Origin: Pseudodesulfovibrio sp.
GTDB taxonomy: Bacteria > Desulfobacterota > Desulfovibrionia > Desulfovibrionales > Desulfovibrionaceae
Direction: 5' to 3'
Assembly (NCBI GenBank): GCA_016744135.1
Contig: JADGEX010000001.1
Span: 2,553,029-2,617,028, forward strand
Length of the DNA stretch: 64,000 nt
In this document: one piece after another, positions 8,608 through 16,978 of the stretch
Position numbering within the stretch: the first letter of the stretch is position 1
How the letters are laid out: every line of letters starts with the position of its first letter
Position numbers and translations under genes: made by a program
The notes under the pieces: model-generated
The model's database searches: none
Seen by the model: the letters and a program-made list of their open reading frames with translations, nothing else
What the model was told of the DNA's origin: nothing

Positions 8608-8773
8608 GGGAACGCCTTTGTGCTTAGTAATTATTACTACATATCATATTATAATTGTTTCATTTTTTTTTGTAAACACGAAAGCAATATTTGTTGATCT
8701 CTCTGATAAAAAATAATGTCCACCATTGAAGCTGGGGTACGATTTGTCGTGAGATGTAAAATAGATGGTCGAC

Positions 8774-8805
8774 AAAAAGGCCCCGCACAGGAGGAATACG
8801 GGGCC
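8774..8805 (-). terminator. Rho-independent terminator of the MerR-methyltransferase gene
   Basis: GGCCCCG at 8779-8785 pairs with CGGGGCC at 8799-8805, and on the minus strand the stem is followed by TTTTT. It lies 25 bp after the stop of the gene at 8831-10138. The remaining part of 8608-8773 is AT-rich and would hold the cyclase promoter. Confidence 0.75.
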
Positions 8806-8830
8806 GGTAATGTCTTGGGAAACGAACGGG

Positions 8831-10138
8831 TTATTTCTTGAATACGTGGAACTCGTAACCGTATGTGCCGGGGTAATCCCGATACTGCGCGATTTCCTTG
8901 CGGGTCATGCCGATGATGGCTCGCCCATTCGGGTCTGTTCCATAGGTCGATTCAATTTCGTTCATTCGCCGTTCAACGTCATTGTAGAAAGCATCCCAAC
9001 AGGCGGTGTCGATGGTGAAATTGCCGAGCGTGGTATAGCCCGCGGCTTCGCCAGCGTGGTTATTTTCTTCGGCAGTACGCATGGCAGGGTAGCCTTCGGC
9101 CCAGAAGTTCTTGACTTCTTCCGGCGCGTTGTCACGGATGTCGTCCGAGAGCCAGACCGCGTCGGAGATGCAAAGGCAGCCCCCCGGTTTGAGGTAGTGT
9201 TTCCACTGTTCAAGCGCCTTGTCCACACCCAGAATGTATGCCGCACCTTCGCACCAGATAAGGTCAAAGGACTCCGGTTCAGCCTGTATTTCACTCATGT
9301 CCATGACTGCGGCAATAATATGTTCTTCCACTCCGGCTTTCTTGGCGTTTTCGACCATTTTTTCGAGGAAGGGGTGATAGATTTCTGTGGCCGTGACAAT
9401 GCCGTTGGATATCTGCGCCAGTGGGATAGTTGCCCCACCTGATCCGCAACCCAATTCGAGAATCTCCGGTTTTTCCGGCAGGTCAGTACACATATCGTAA
9501 GCGCGTTGTGTCATAGCAAAACTGCCGGGACCTTCGCGGTCGAGTCCTTCGTATATTTTAAAGAATATTTCCATGAATTTTCCTGATTCCTTGTTGATGT
9601 TGAATATTGCATGCGGTGCTGCGGCCATTGCCCGGATGGCTGAGATTTCTCCTTCAGGTATATGCAGGCGGCGCAGGAAATCCGCATGTTTGTCAGGTGC
9701 GCTCTTTTCAAATTGGACATGCCAGCGTCGCATATCTTTTTCGCTGAATCCGGCGGAACTGAGCAGGGAAACCCATGTGGCCTTGTCCATGACTTGCTGT
9801 TCGTTCAACAAGTCGGCTCGGCCAAGCAGGTTGATGATGAATCGTTGCTGTTCCCGTAAGGTGTCCATTTCCCGATTCAGTTCTGAGAGTCGATTTTCCA
9901 GAGTCGTGGCCACGCCGGTTTCCGCTTGATCGTCGAGCATGTCACCAATGGCTTTGAGGCTGATCCCGGCTCTACGGTATTCACATATCCTTGTCAGGTG
10001 GATATCGTCTTCATCCGAATACTGTCGATACTCACCTTTGGTGTGTCCGTTCGGTCGGAGTAGGCCGATGCGATCGTAGTAGAGCAGTGTTGAGCGAGAT
10101 AGGCCGTGCTTTTTGGCGAGCCTTCCAACAGTGTACAT
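8831..10138 (-). CDS. MerR-family regulator fused to a SAM-dependent methyltransferase
   Basis: The 435-residue protein joins two parts. Residues 1-~70 form a MerR winged helix (YTVGRLAKKHGLSRSTLLYY, then DRIGLLRP and EYRQYSDED), followed by a coiled-coil dimerisation helix to ~125. Residues ~190-400 form a class I methyltransferase with motif I LELGCGSGGATIPLAQ and acidic motif II TATEIYHPF; LIWCEGAAYILG follows as motif IV. MerR proteins bind DNA and respond to a ligand; here the ligand or substrate may be what the enzyme half methylates. ATG at 10138 has AGGAGA upstream. The SRPBCC gene ends 18 bp before its start. A remnant of a near-identical paralogue lies at 6154-6253. Confidence 0.87.
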   Translation of the reverse strand: MYTVGRLAKKHGLSRSTLLYYDRIGLLRPNGHTKGEYRQYSDEDDIHLTRICEYRRAGISLKAIGDMLDDQAETGVATTLENRLSELNREMDTLREQQRFIINLLGRADLLNEQQVMDKATWVSLLSSAGFSEKDMRRWHVQFEKSAPDKHADFLRRLHIPEGEISAIRAMAAAPHAIFNINKESGKFMEIFFKIYEGLDREGPGSFAMTQRAYDMCTDLPEKPEILELGCGSGGATIPLAQISNGIVTATEIYHPFLEKMVENAKKAGVEEHIIAAVMDMSEIQAEPESFDLIWCEGAAYILGVDKALEQWKHYLKPGGCLCISDAVWLSDDIRDNAPEEVKNFWAEGYPAMRTAEENNHAGEAAGYTTLGNFTIDTACWDAFYNDVERRMNEIESTYGTDPNGRAIIGMTRKEIAQYRDYPGTYGYEFHVFKK

Positions 10139-10155
10139 ATGTTGTCTGTCTCCTG

Positions 10156-10635
10156 TCAGCTTTTATCGTTTGTCCGCAGCATTTCGCCTGTTGCGAGATA
10201 GTATGTGAGCATTTTTTCAAGTCCTTTTATTGTGGCTTTGAATACTTCTGATTTATGTTTCACGTATTCATTTCCCTGCTTATTTAATGCTGTCACATGT
10301 TGGGTCCATTTGAGAGTCGTCCCGGTTTTGCTCGGTTCTACTTCGATGATGTAATGGGCGATTCTCCATGCGTTGGTGCGGACGAACTCTATACGTTCCA
10401 TCGGGTCGAATCGACATGTGAGCCAGGTTTCCGGGCCGCCTTCTGTTGGGAAATCGGTGTGGAAGACGCAATCTAATTCATTGAATCCGGATTTGGAGTG
10501 GAGTATCTCGCATTCCCAGTCTTTTATCCAATCGTATTCGCGCACAGGGCAGAGTTGTGGCCAGATATCCTCGGCTGGAAAGTCAAGGTGTATCACTTGT
10601 TCAACCGTGGTGTGTTTCCCCTTGAATGTAGACAT
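10156..10635 (-). CDS. SRPBCC (START-like, AHSA1/polyketide-cyclase type) protein
   Basis: ATG at 10635 is chosen because AAGGAG lies seven bases before it; the frame is open nine codons further but without a ribosome site. The 159-residue chain has the expected strand pattern of the hydrophobic-pocket fold: VEQVIHLDFPAEDIWPQLCP at the start, LTCRFDPMERIEFVR in the middle, and TTLKWTQHVTALN then a long C-terminal helix (FKATIKGLEKMLTYYL). Such proteins bind small hydrophobic ligands. It is probably co-transcribed with the MerR-methyltransferase gene, which suggests a shared small-molecule substrate, but nothing shows what that is. Confidence 0.78.
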   Translation of the reverse strand: MSTFKGKHTTVEQVIHLDFPAEDIWPQLCPVREYDWIKDWECEILHSKSGFNELDCVFHTDFPTEGGPETWLTCRFDPMERIEFVRTNAWRIAHYIIEVEPSKTGTTLKWTQHVTALNKQGNEYVKHKSEVFKATIKGLEKMLTYYLATGEMLRTNDKS

Positions 10636-10817
10636 GAGTTTCTCCTTGTCGGTGTTGTTCATGTCTTTGTTTCTGCATTATGAACCTATAGACAGGTCAA
10701 CGCGTTTGGCAACTTTTTTCCCGATTGGGGGAAAACCCGATTTACGTCCGAATTGTTTTCGTCTATTGGCAGGTTAGCGGTCCATATCATTAATACCTAA
10801 CAAGAGAGAGTCTTCAT

Positions 10818-11990
10818 ATGCGTATTTCAGATCGCCTGACGCGTATCAAACCTTCCGCGACTTTGGCTGTCAACGCCAAGGCCTTGGAACTCCGCGCTCA
10901 GGGACGCGAGGTTATCAGTCTGGCAGTAGGGCAGCCCGACTTCGATACACCTGCCCATGTTTGCGATGCGGCCAAAGCCGCCTTGGATGAAGGGTTCACC
11001 CGCTATACTCCGGTGCCGGGGATACCGGAATTGCGTGAAGCCGTGGCCGGATATTACACAAAATTTTATGGGGCAAAGGCCTGCGCTGACAATGCGATTG
11101 TTTCCAATGGCGGCAAGCAGGTGTTGTACAACTTGCTTATGGCCGTGGTGAATCCCGGCGATGAAGTTCTTATTCCGGCTCCTTATTGGGTCAGCTATCC
11201 CGCCATGGTGCAGTTGGTTGATGGCGTTTCCGTGTTCGTCCCTACTACTGCCGAGGAGAAGTATCTTGTCACCGTGGAGGCTCTTGAAGCCGCACGTACT
11301 GATAAGACTCGTGTGCTTGCTCTCAATTCGCCGTCCAATCCGACTGGCTGTTGTTATACGCAGGAACAGCTTGAAGCTATTGCCAAATGGGCGCGTGACA
11401 ACGATATTTTTATCATCTCTGACGAGGTTTATGACCGTCTTGTGTACGCTCCGTTTGAACCGGTGTCCCTTGCCAAGACTTGGGAAGCGTATCCTGAGAC
11501 CATCGCCATTGTTGGTGCCTTGTCCAAATCATTTTGCATGACCGGTTGGCGTGTGGGGTATGCCTTGGCGCACGAGGGTCTGGTCAAAGCCATGAGTAAG
11601 ATTCAGGGGCAGTCCACATCTAATATCAATTCCATCACCCAGAAGGCTGCGCTTGCCGCGTTGAATGGTCCGTGGGATATCGTGGATGAGATGAAGGAAG
11701 CATTTGTTCGTCGTCGTGACCTTGCGTACGAGATAATTACTGGTTGGGGAGCAAAATGTCCCAAGCCTGACGGTGCGTTTTATTTGTTCCCGGTGTTGGA
11801 TCAGTTCTACACCGAGGACGCGCCGGATTCTGCGGCTATGTGTACCAAGATTTTGGAAGAGGCTGGCGTTGCACTGGTGCCGGGGTCTGCGTTTGGCGAC
11901 GACAAGTGTATTCGTTTTTCCTACGCTGTTGACGACGAGACTTTGAAGGATGCTCTTTCCAGAGTCGGTAAAGTGCTGATGGGGAAATAG
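10818..11990 (+). CDS. Class I PLP-dependent aminotransferase (aspartate aminotransferase type)
   Basis: The 390-residue enzyme belongs to fold type I, subgroup I-gamma. It transfers amino groups with pyridoxal phosphate; aspartate/2-oxoglutarate is the likeliest pair. Seen are SLAVGQPDFDTPAHV at residues ~35-50, the cofactor-stacking YWVSYP, NSPSNPTG near 170, DEVYDRL near 200, the Schiff-base lysine in SLSKSFCMTGWRVGYA near 235, and the carboxylate-binding Arg in CIRFSYA near the C-terminus. A ribosome site AGAGAGAG precedes ATG 10818. It is monocistronic, with a strong terminator 60 bp after the stop. Substrate range cannot be told from sequence alone. Confidence 0.93.
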   Translation: MRISDRLTRIKPSATLAVNAKALELRAQGREVISLAVGQPDFDTPAHVCDAAKAALDEGFTRYTPVPGIPELREAVAGYYTKFYGAKACADNAIVSNGGKQVLYNLLMAVVNPGDEVLIPAPYWVSYPAMVQLVDGVSVFVPTTAEEKYLVTVEALEAARTDKTRVLALNSPSNPTGCCYTQEQLEAIAKWARDNDIFIISDEVYDRLVYAPFEPVSLAKTWEAYPETIAIVGALSKSFCMTGWRVGYALAHEGLVKAMSKIQGQSTSNINSITQKAALAALNGPWDIVDEMKEAFVRRRDLAYEIITGWGAKCPKPDGAFYLFPVLDQFYTEDAPDSAAMCTKILEEAGVALVPGSAFGDDKCIRFSYAVDDETLKDALSRVGKVLMGK

Positions 11991-12002
11991 TTTTTTTAGA
12001 AT

Positions 12003-12075
12003 GAAGAAGCCGAGGGGGGCACCCTCGGTGGAGAGAAGAAATAAAGATGGCCGCCTATACAGGCGGTCTTTTTTT
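12003..12075 (+). terminator. Two-hairpin terminator element after the aminotransferase
   Basis: A first hairpin CCGAGGG/CCCTCGG at 12010-12027 is followed by a second, GCCGCC at 12050-12055 with GGCGGT at 12062-12067, and an eight-T tract. The whole layout (GAAGAAGCCG, hairpin, GGTGGAGAGAA, second hairpin, T-tract) recurs at 18339-18405 after another plus-strand gene, and in both places a ~280-bp repeat follows. Confidence 0.85.
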
Positions 12076-12104
12076 TGTGGAAAGGAAGGAAGAAAATGAA
12101 GAAA

Positions 12105-12342
12105 AAGATTGCGCTAACGCGCGCCCTTCCGGCGGAGTCCATTTCTTTTGCTGCGCCAAAAGAAATAGACGAAAGAAAAGGCGCTTGCGCGAACTTGGCC
12201 GCCCGCTGATCGGCGGCGAAAATCTGATCACCGCGCGCAGCTTTCGGAATCGCGTTCTTCCGCTCCGCTCCAGTACAATTCCGAATAAAACGCTGCTGAT
12301 GCGCGCTGTCAGCTTCTAGGCCTTTCGATCAAGGACTGGGGA
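12105..12342. repeat. Dispersed ~280-bp intergenic repeat, copy 1
   Basis: It shares blocks with 18415-18685 and more weakly with 42151-42458: GATCGGCGGCGAAAATCTGA (GATCGGCGGCGAGAATCTGA in copy 2), GCGCTGTCAGCTTCTAGG, and TTTCGATCAAGGACTGG. The block order is conserved. One frame of copies 1 and 2 also stays open and gives similar peptides ending in AVSF, but the third copy does not, so a decaying mobile or REP-like sequence is more likely than a gene. It lies directly behind a terminator and ahead of the AT-rich nuclease gene. Confidence 0.7.
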
Positions 12343-12466
12343 GAGGCACCTCTACAAAATTCCCCTCTTTTATTCAAAAAATCACTTTCACGTAGTCCCC
12401 TCTGATTATTTGATTTTACGAACACCTATGATATCACTCTTTGAATATCAGATTATGGAGATTTGT

Positions 12467-13198
12467 ATGAATACACTTGAAATGTGCATTGAAGTATTAC
12501 GAGAAAACGTAAAACCTATGTATTATAAAGATATAGCCGTCGAGGTTGTCAGCCGTTTTAATTTAAATAAAAAACAATACACCAATATTGAATCTTTCGC
12601 TGCAAAAATAAGTTCTTCACTTTCCGCACATATTAGAAATAAAAAAAACAAAGCAAAAATTTCTAAAATACCAGGCAAAAAGAAAGACTCTTTTAAACAA
12701 GGAATGTATCGAGCAAAGCGCAAAAGAAAAATAAATAGCAACGAACCGTTGCCTACTGTGGGAACTGGATACACAGGAAAGGCCGGAGAATTTGGAGTAC
12801 TTAGTGAGCTCTTATTTAGGGGATATAATGCATCGATCATGACTGTCGACGAAGGAATTGATGTCGTTGCCACAAAAAACAATAAATATTTTCACATACA
12901 AGTAAAAACAGCTAATTCTAATAAAACAAATAGATTTCTATATACGATAGCTAGAAACAGTTTTACTGCTCATCATGATGCATCCACATATTACATTTTT
13001 ATATTAAGACGCTATTTTAATAATTTTTGGCGAAGTGAGTTCATTGTTATTTCAAGTGTTATACTAGAAACATACATCCTCAAGAATTACATTAAAAACA
13101 CTGAATCAATGAGCATTACTCTCAAAGTTGAAAATGATAAAATCATTCTCAACAATAAAGAAAACGTTAGTTGGGCATTAAATAAATTCGACCTATAA
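12467..13198 (+). CDS. HARE-HTH / PD-(D/E)XK nuclease-domain protein, solitary
   Basis: ATG at 12467 is preceded by TATGGAG at good distance; the upstream in-frame ATG at 12410 lacks one. The 243-residue protein has an N-terminal HARE-HTH-like winged helix (~1-70: LEMCIEVLRENVKPMYYKDI), a basic linker (~71-90, KRKRK), and a C-terminal restriction-endonuclease-like core: GKAGEFGVLSELLFRG (E108 or E114), GIDVV (D132) and FHIQVKTA (Q145-x-K147). That is the PD-(D/E)XK metal site with Q in the third position. The gene is far richer in A+T than its neighbours (AAA, ATA, AAT codons dominate), has no methylase beside it, and lies between repeats. It is probably acquired; a DNA-cleaving defence role is inferred. 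Confidence 0.75.
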   Translation: MNTLEMCIEVLRENVKPMYYKDIAVEVVSRFNLNKKQYTNIESFAAKISSSLSAHIRNKKNKAKISKIPGKKKDSFKQGMYRAKRKRKINSNEPLPTVGTGYTGKAGEFGVLSELLFRGYNASIMTVDEGIDVVATKNNKYFHIQVKTANSNKTNRFLYTIARNSFTAHHDASTYYIFILRRYFNNFWRSEFIVISSVILETYILKNYIKNTESMSITLKVENDKIILNNKENVSWALNKFDL

Positions 13199-13199
13199 T

Positions 13200-13320
13200 C
13201 CCCTCCCCCGCTGCCAAGCGGGCAATGGGATTCCTAAGGCCCTCGGCCTTAGGCGGGGCCAGGGCGGCGCCCTGGTCTCTCCGAAGGAGCGCCCCAGCGA
13301 GGCCGCCGGAGGCCCTTCCC
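13200..13320. repeat. Clustered GC hairpins at the uvrA 3' end
   Basis: Three small inverted repeats lie in 120 bp between the nuclease gene and uvrA, which converge here: CTAAGGCC/GGCCTTAG at ~13233-13251, CCAGGGC/GCCCTGG at 13259-13275, then the tail GCCGCCGGAGGC at 13304-13315. The last two match the repeat families at 572-602 and at 709-812, 25699-25765 and 48061-48130. It probably serves as transcript end for both genes. Confidence 0.6.
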
Positions 13321-13322
13321 CG

Positions 13323-16088
13323 CTACTTCAAAAACTGACCAGTAGCGCTGTCGGGGTTAGCGAGAATTTCTTCGGGCGTACCGCTGGCGACGATTTGGCC
13401 GCCGTGCTCGCCTCCGCCGGGTCCGAGATCGAGGACATGATCGGACGCCATGATGACGTCAGTGTTGTGCTCAATAACGATGACGGTGGCGTTCTTGTCG
13501 ACAAGCGCGTGAAGGACACGGATGAGCTTGCCGACCTCGTGCATGTGCAGACCGGTGGTCGGCTCGTCGAGAATGTAGAGCGCACCGGGCAGCTTACGCT
13601 TGCCAAGCTCGCGGGAGATTTTGATGCGCTGCGCTTCACCGCCGGAAAGCGTTGTGGCGGGCTGGCCGAGCTTGAGATATTCGAGACCGACCTGAGCGAG
13701 CACGTCGAGCTTGCGCATGAGAGAGGGATGGTTGGCGAAAAATTCACGGGCCTGACGCACGGTCATGTTGAGCACGTCCGCGATGTTCTTGCCTTTGTAT
13801 TCCACTTCAAGCGTCTGGGTGTTGTACCGCTTGCCCTTGCAGGCTTCACAGGTGACGTAGACATCTGGGAGAAAATGCATCTCCACGCGGATTTGGCCGT
13901 CACCCTTACAGGCTTCACACCGCCCACCTTTGACGTTGAAAGAGAATCGTCCGGGCTGATAGCCGCGTGTACGCGCTTCTTTTGAACCGGCAAAGATTTT
14001 GCGAATCTCGTCGAAGATTTTGGTGTAGGTGGCGGGGTTGGAACGCGGCGTACGACCAATGGGCGTCTGGTCGATGGAGATGACCTTTTCGATCTTTTCA
14101 AGGCCGTCAATACCACCGATTTTTCCGGGGTTGTTAGCTTTCTGCCCACGATGCAACAGCAGATGCTTGTACATGGAATCCATGACGAGGGAGGACTTGC
14201 CCGAACCGGACACGCCGGTCACGCAAGTCATGACGCCAAGCGGAATATCCACATCAAGATTCTTGAGATTGTTGGTCTGCACATTGCGGAGGGTTATGAA
14301 ATCCTTGGCCTTGCGACGGGACTCGGGCGGCTCGATAAACATGTCGCCACGCAAGTATTTGCCGGTCAGGGAATCCGCTGTGAGCAACTTTTCCACGGGA
14401 CCTTGATAGACTATTTCGCCACCAAGCCAGCCGGAGCTGGGACCGATCTCGATGATGTGATCCGCTTCGCGAATAGTCTCCTCGTCATGTTCGACGACGA
14501 GCACAGTGTTGCCCCGGCGTTGCAGGGAGCGAAGCGTGTCGAGAAGCCGCTGATTATCGCGAGGATGCAAGCCGATGGACGGTTCATCGAGAACATATGT
14601 TACGCCGACCAGCCCGGAACCAAGCTGAGAGGCAAGACGAATCCGCTGGGCTTCGCCGCCGGACAGGGTGCCCATGTTTCGACCAAGCGACAAGTATTCA
14701 AGGCCTACGTTGACCATAAAGCCGAGTTTGTGGGTCAGTTCCTTGAGTAATGGTTCGGAAATAAGTGTGTCGTGACCATCAAATTCCAATTCGTTTAACC
14801 AGTCGAGGGCACGTTGAATGGACATGGACGCGAACTCGTACATATTTTTGTCTGCGACTCGCACAGCAAGGGCTTCTGGTTTGAGGCGTGCACCTTTGCA
14901 ATCAGGACATGGTCGCGACTGCTGAAACCGGGCAGTCCAATGATCCCATATGCCGGACTGCATCTGGCCGTATTCGAGAATGGGAACGATTCCCTGCCAA
15001 TTGACCTTGGGGTTGCCGTAAAACAGATCATCCCACGCTTCGGCTGAAAAATCTGATAGCGGAGAGTCCAATGTGATACCGTGTATTTTGCACAGCGCCT
15101 TGAGCTTCGGCCCGTATTGTTCCTGCCGGTAGGCGGACTTCCACGGGATCACACCGCCTTCGTTCAGGGAAAGTCCCTTGTTGGGTGCAATGAGGTCAGG
15201 CTCAAAATATTCGACAGTGCCGATACCGTTGCAAGTGGGACACGCCCCCTGCGGCGAGTTGAAGGAAAAGAGTTGCGGGGTCAATCGCGGTAAGGAAATT
15301 TTGCAGGACGGACAGGTCGACAACGTAGACATAGGGATGTCGCCAGAATTATCGCCACCGACCACGGCCACGGTTAAACGCTCATCGCCACGCTCAAGAG
15401 CTAGCTCCACGGAATCCGTGAGTCGTTTTTTGATGCCGTCTTTGATGACAAGCCGGTCCACAACCAGATCAATGGTGTGCTTCTTGTGCTTTTCAAGCTC
15501 CGGCACGTCGTCGAGGGTATACATCTGCCCACCAATACGCACTCGTACAAAGCCTTCTTTCTTGAGCTTGGCAAACAGGTCCTTGTGCGTGCCTTTCTGA
15601 TGCTCAATCAACGGGGCCAGCAACATAAACTTGGTGCCCTGCTCCATGGCGAGGATAGTCTGCACGATCTCATCCGTGGTTTGGGCTGCGATAGCCTTGT
15701 CACACTTGGGGCAATAAAATTTGCCGAGCCGCGCGTAAAACACACGCAGAAAATCATAAACCTCGGTCACAGTGCCGACCGTAGAACGCGGGTTGCGCGT
15801 GGCGGTTTGCTGTTCCAAGGATATGGCCGGGGACAATCCCTCGACCTTGTCAACATCCGGCTTGTCCATTTGGGGCAAAAACTGGCGAGCGTATGCGGAC
15901 AGGGATTCGACATACCTCCGCTGTCCTTCGGCATAGACGATGTCGAAGGCAAGCGTGGATTTGCCCGAGCCTGACGGACCACACACCACGACCAACTGAT
16001 CGCGGGGGATGTCCAAAGTCAGGTCCTTGAGATTATGATGCCGGGCGCCTTCTATATGAATGAATTTCTTATCTGCTGATTGAGTCAT
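13323..16088 (-). CDS. uvrA: Excinuclease ABC subunit A
   Basis: UvrA is the damage-recognising ATPase of nucleotide excision repair; it loads UvrB. The 921-residue protein has two ABC ATPase modules: Walker A GPSGSGKSTLAFDIVYAEG at the N-terminus and GVSGSGKSSLVMDSMY in the second half, signatures LSGGEAQRIRLASQLG and LSGGEAQRIKISRELG, and zinc-finger cysteines CPSC...CPTC and CEACKGDGQIRVEMHFLPDV-type C-x-x-C pairs. EGLSPAISLEQQ is typical. The start is taken at ATG 16088 (MTQSADKKFIHIEGARHHNL), because residues upstream of it do not resemble UvrA. It is monocistronic. Confidence 0.98.
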   Translation of the reverse strand: MTQSADKKFIHIEGARHHNLKDLTLDIPRDQLVVVCGPSGSGKSTLAFDIVYAEGQRRYVESLSAYARQFLPQMDKPDVDKVEGLSPAISLEQQTATRNPRSTVGTVTEVYDFLRVFYARLGKFYCPKCDKAIAAQTTDEIVQTILAMEQGTKFMLLAPLIEHQKGTHKDLFAKLKKEGFVRVRIGGQMYTLDDVPELEKHKKHTIDLVVDRLVIKDGIKKRLTDSVELALERGDERLTVAVVGGDNSGDIPMSTLSTCPSCKISLPRLTPQLFSFNSPQGACPTCNGIGTVEYFEPDLIAPNKGLSLNEGGVIPWKSAYRQEQYGPKLKALCKIHGITLDSPLSDFSAEAWDDLFYGNPKVNWQGIVPILEYGQMQSGIWDHWTARFQQSRPCPDCKGARLKPEALAVRVADKNMYEFASMSIQRALDWLNELEFDGHDTLISEPLLKELTHKLGFMVNVGLEYLSLGRNMGTLSGGEAQRIRLASQLGSGLVGVTYVLDEPSIGLHPRDNQRLLDTLRSLQRRGNTVLVVEHDEETIREADHIIEIGPSSGWLGGEIVYQGPVEKLLTADSLTGKYLRGDMFIEPPESRRKAKDFITLRNVQTNNLKNLDVDIPLGVMTCVTGVSGSGKSSLVMDSMYKHLLLHRGQKANNPGKIGGIDGLEKIEKVISIDQTPIGRTPRSNPATYTKIFDEIRKIFAGSKEARTRGYQPGRFSFNVKGGRCEACKGDGQIRVEMHFLPDVYVTCEACKGKRYNTQTLEVEYKGKNIADVLNMTVRQAREFFANHPSLMRKLDVLAQVGLEYLKLGQPATTLSGGEAQRIKISRELGKRKLPGALYILDEPTTGLHMHEVGKLIRVLHALVDKNATVIVIEHNTDVIMASDHVLDLGPGGGEHGGQIVASGTPEEILANPDSATGQFLK

Positions 16089-16224
16089 TGACCGAGAGTA
16101 ACCATTCCTGAATAGAAGGCAAGCCGGAAGGGGAAAATGATGGGAATGGTCAAATTGCACATTGACTTTCGACACAACGGTCACACTCTAATTCAGATAC
16201 TAGACTTTTCAAGGAGGGATTTGA

Positions 16225-16725
16225 ATGACCAAACCAATGAATGATCTGCCTATGGATACAAAAAACCGGGATTGCACCTGTGGTGGACCGCCGGAATGCA
16301 TAGAAATGGTCTGTCCCAAGTGCGGCGAAAAGGGTGTGCGCGTCAAATCCGGCACTGTACGATATTTGCTTGATGACGAACATCGCATTGCTGTTACGGA
16401 TAAAATATATGGGCTGTGTCTTACACCTGATTGTGCTGTGTCATGGTATGCTCAGGGTGGTTCTCATTTCTTTACCACCGACCAGACAGCCACACCGATT
16501 TGGACCAAAGCTGACGTTGATCCGATCATGGCCTGTTATTGTAATGAGATCACCAAAAACATGGTTTTTGATGCAGTAAAAACCAACGGTTTGAACGACA
16601 TGCAAGATATTATTGAGCGTTACCGTGGCAAAATGAAATCCATGTGTGCCGTAAAAAATCCTATGGGGAAATGCTGCTCCGAATCATTTAATACTATGAT
16701 TAAGGAAGCTCAAAAAAATATATAG
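16225..16725 (+). CDS. CopZ/BFD-like cysteine-rich metal-binding protein
   Basis: The 166-residue protein starts after a strong AAGGAGGG site. The N-terminal half carries CTCGGPPEC and CPKCGEKG, then CLTPDC, arranged like the zinc/[2Fe-2S] N-terminal domain of archaeal CopZ-type proteins. The C-terminal half has CYCNEITKNMV and, 36 residues on, MCAVKNPMGKCCSE, which is the spacing of a BFD-like [2Fe-2S] domain (C-x-C...C-x(n)-C). CopZ-type proteins pass copper and reduce it; whether copper is the metal here is inference. No classical GMxCxxC heavy-metal domain is attached. It is transcribed divergently from uvrA. Confidence 0.7.
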   Translation: MTKPMNDLPMDTKNRDCTCGGPPECIEMVCPKCGEKGVRVKSGTVRYLLDDEHRIAVTDKIYGLCLTPDCAVSWYAQGGSHFFTTDQTATPIWTKADVDPIMACYCNEITKNMVFDAVKTNGLNDMQDIIERYRGKMKSMCAVKNPMGKCCSESFNTMIKEAQKNI

Positions 16726-16978
16726 CACACATTGTATATCAACAAAATGTGATTTGATTTCAGACCAAACTGACAGACATAAAACTATAATTCAAAGGTT
16801 TACAGCCATCGCATTGGAGTGTATCTATTCCCGGAAGAAAAGCCAAACCCGTTGCGAAACGGGGACGGAAAGCCACGGGTCTCATTGAGACCGCCGGGTT
16901 GTCAAAGCCATACTCCATGAATCCACTTGATACGGTCTCTGATTGCTTTGGCCTCTCCGCTTTCCCAAGGGAAAAAGA

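Noticed and set aside
12047..12319. 90-codon open frame over repeat copy 1 as a gene
   Set aside because: It starts within a terminator hairpin, lacks a ribosome site, and the third copy of the repeat does not keep the frame. It shares a peptide end with 18438-18659 only because the DNA is repeated.
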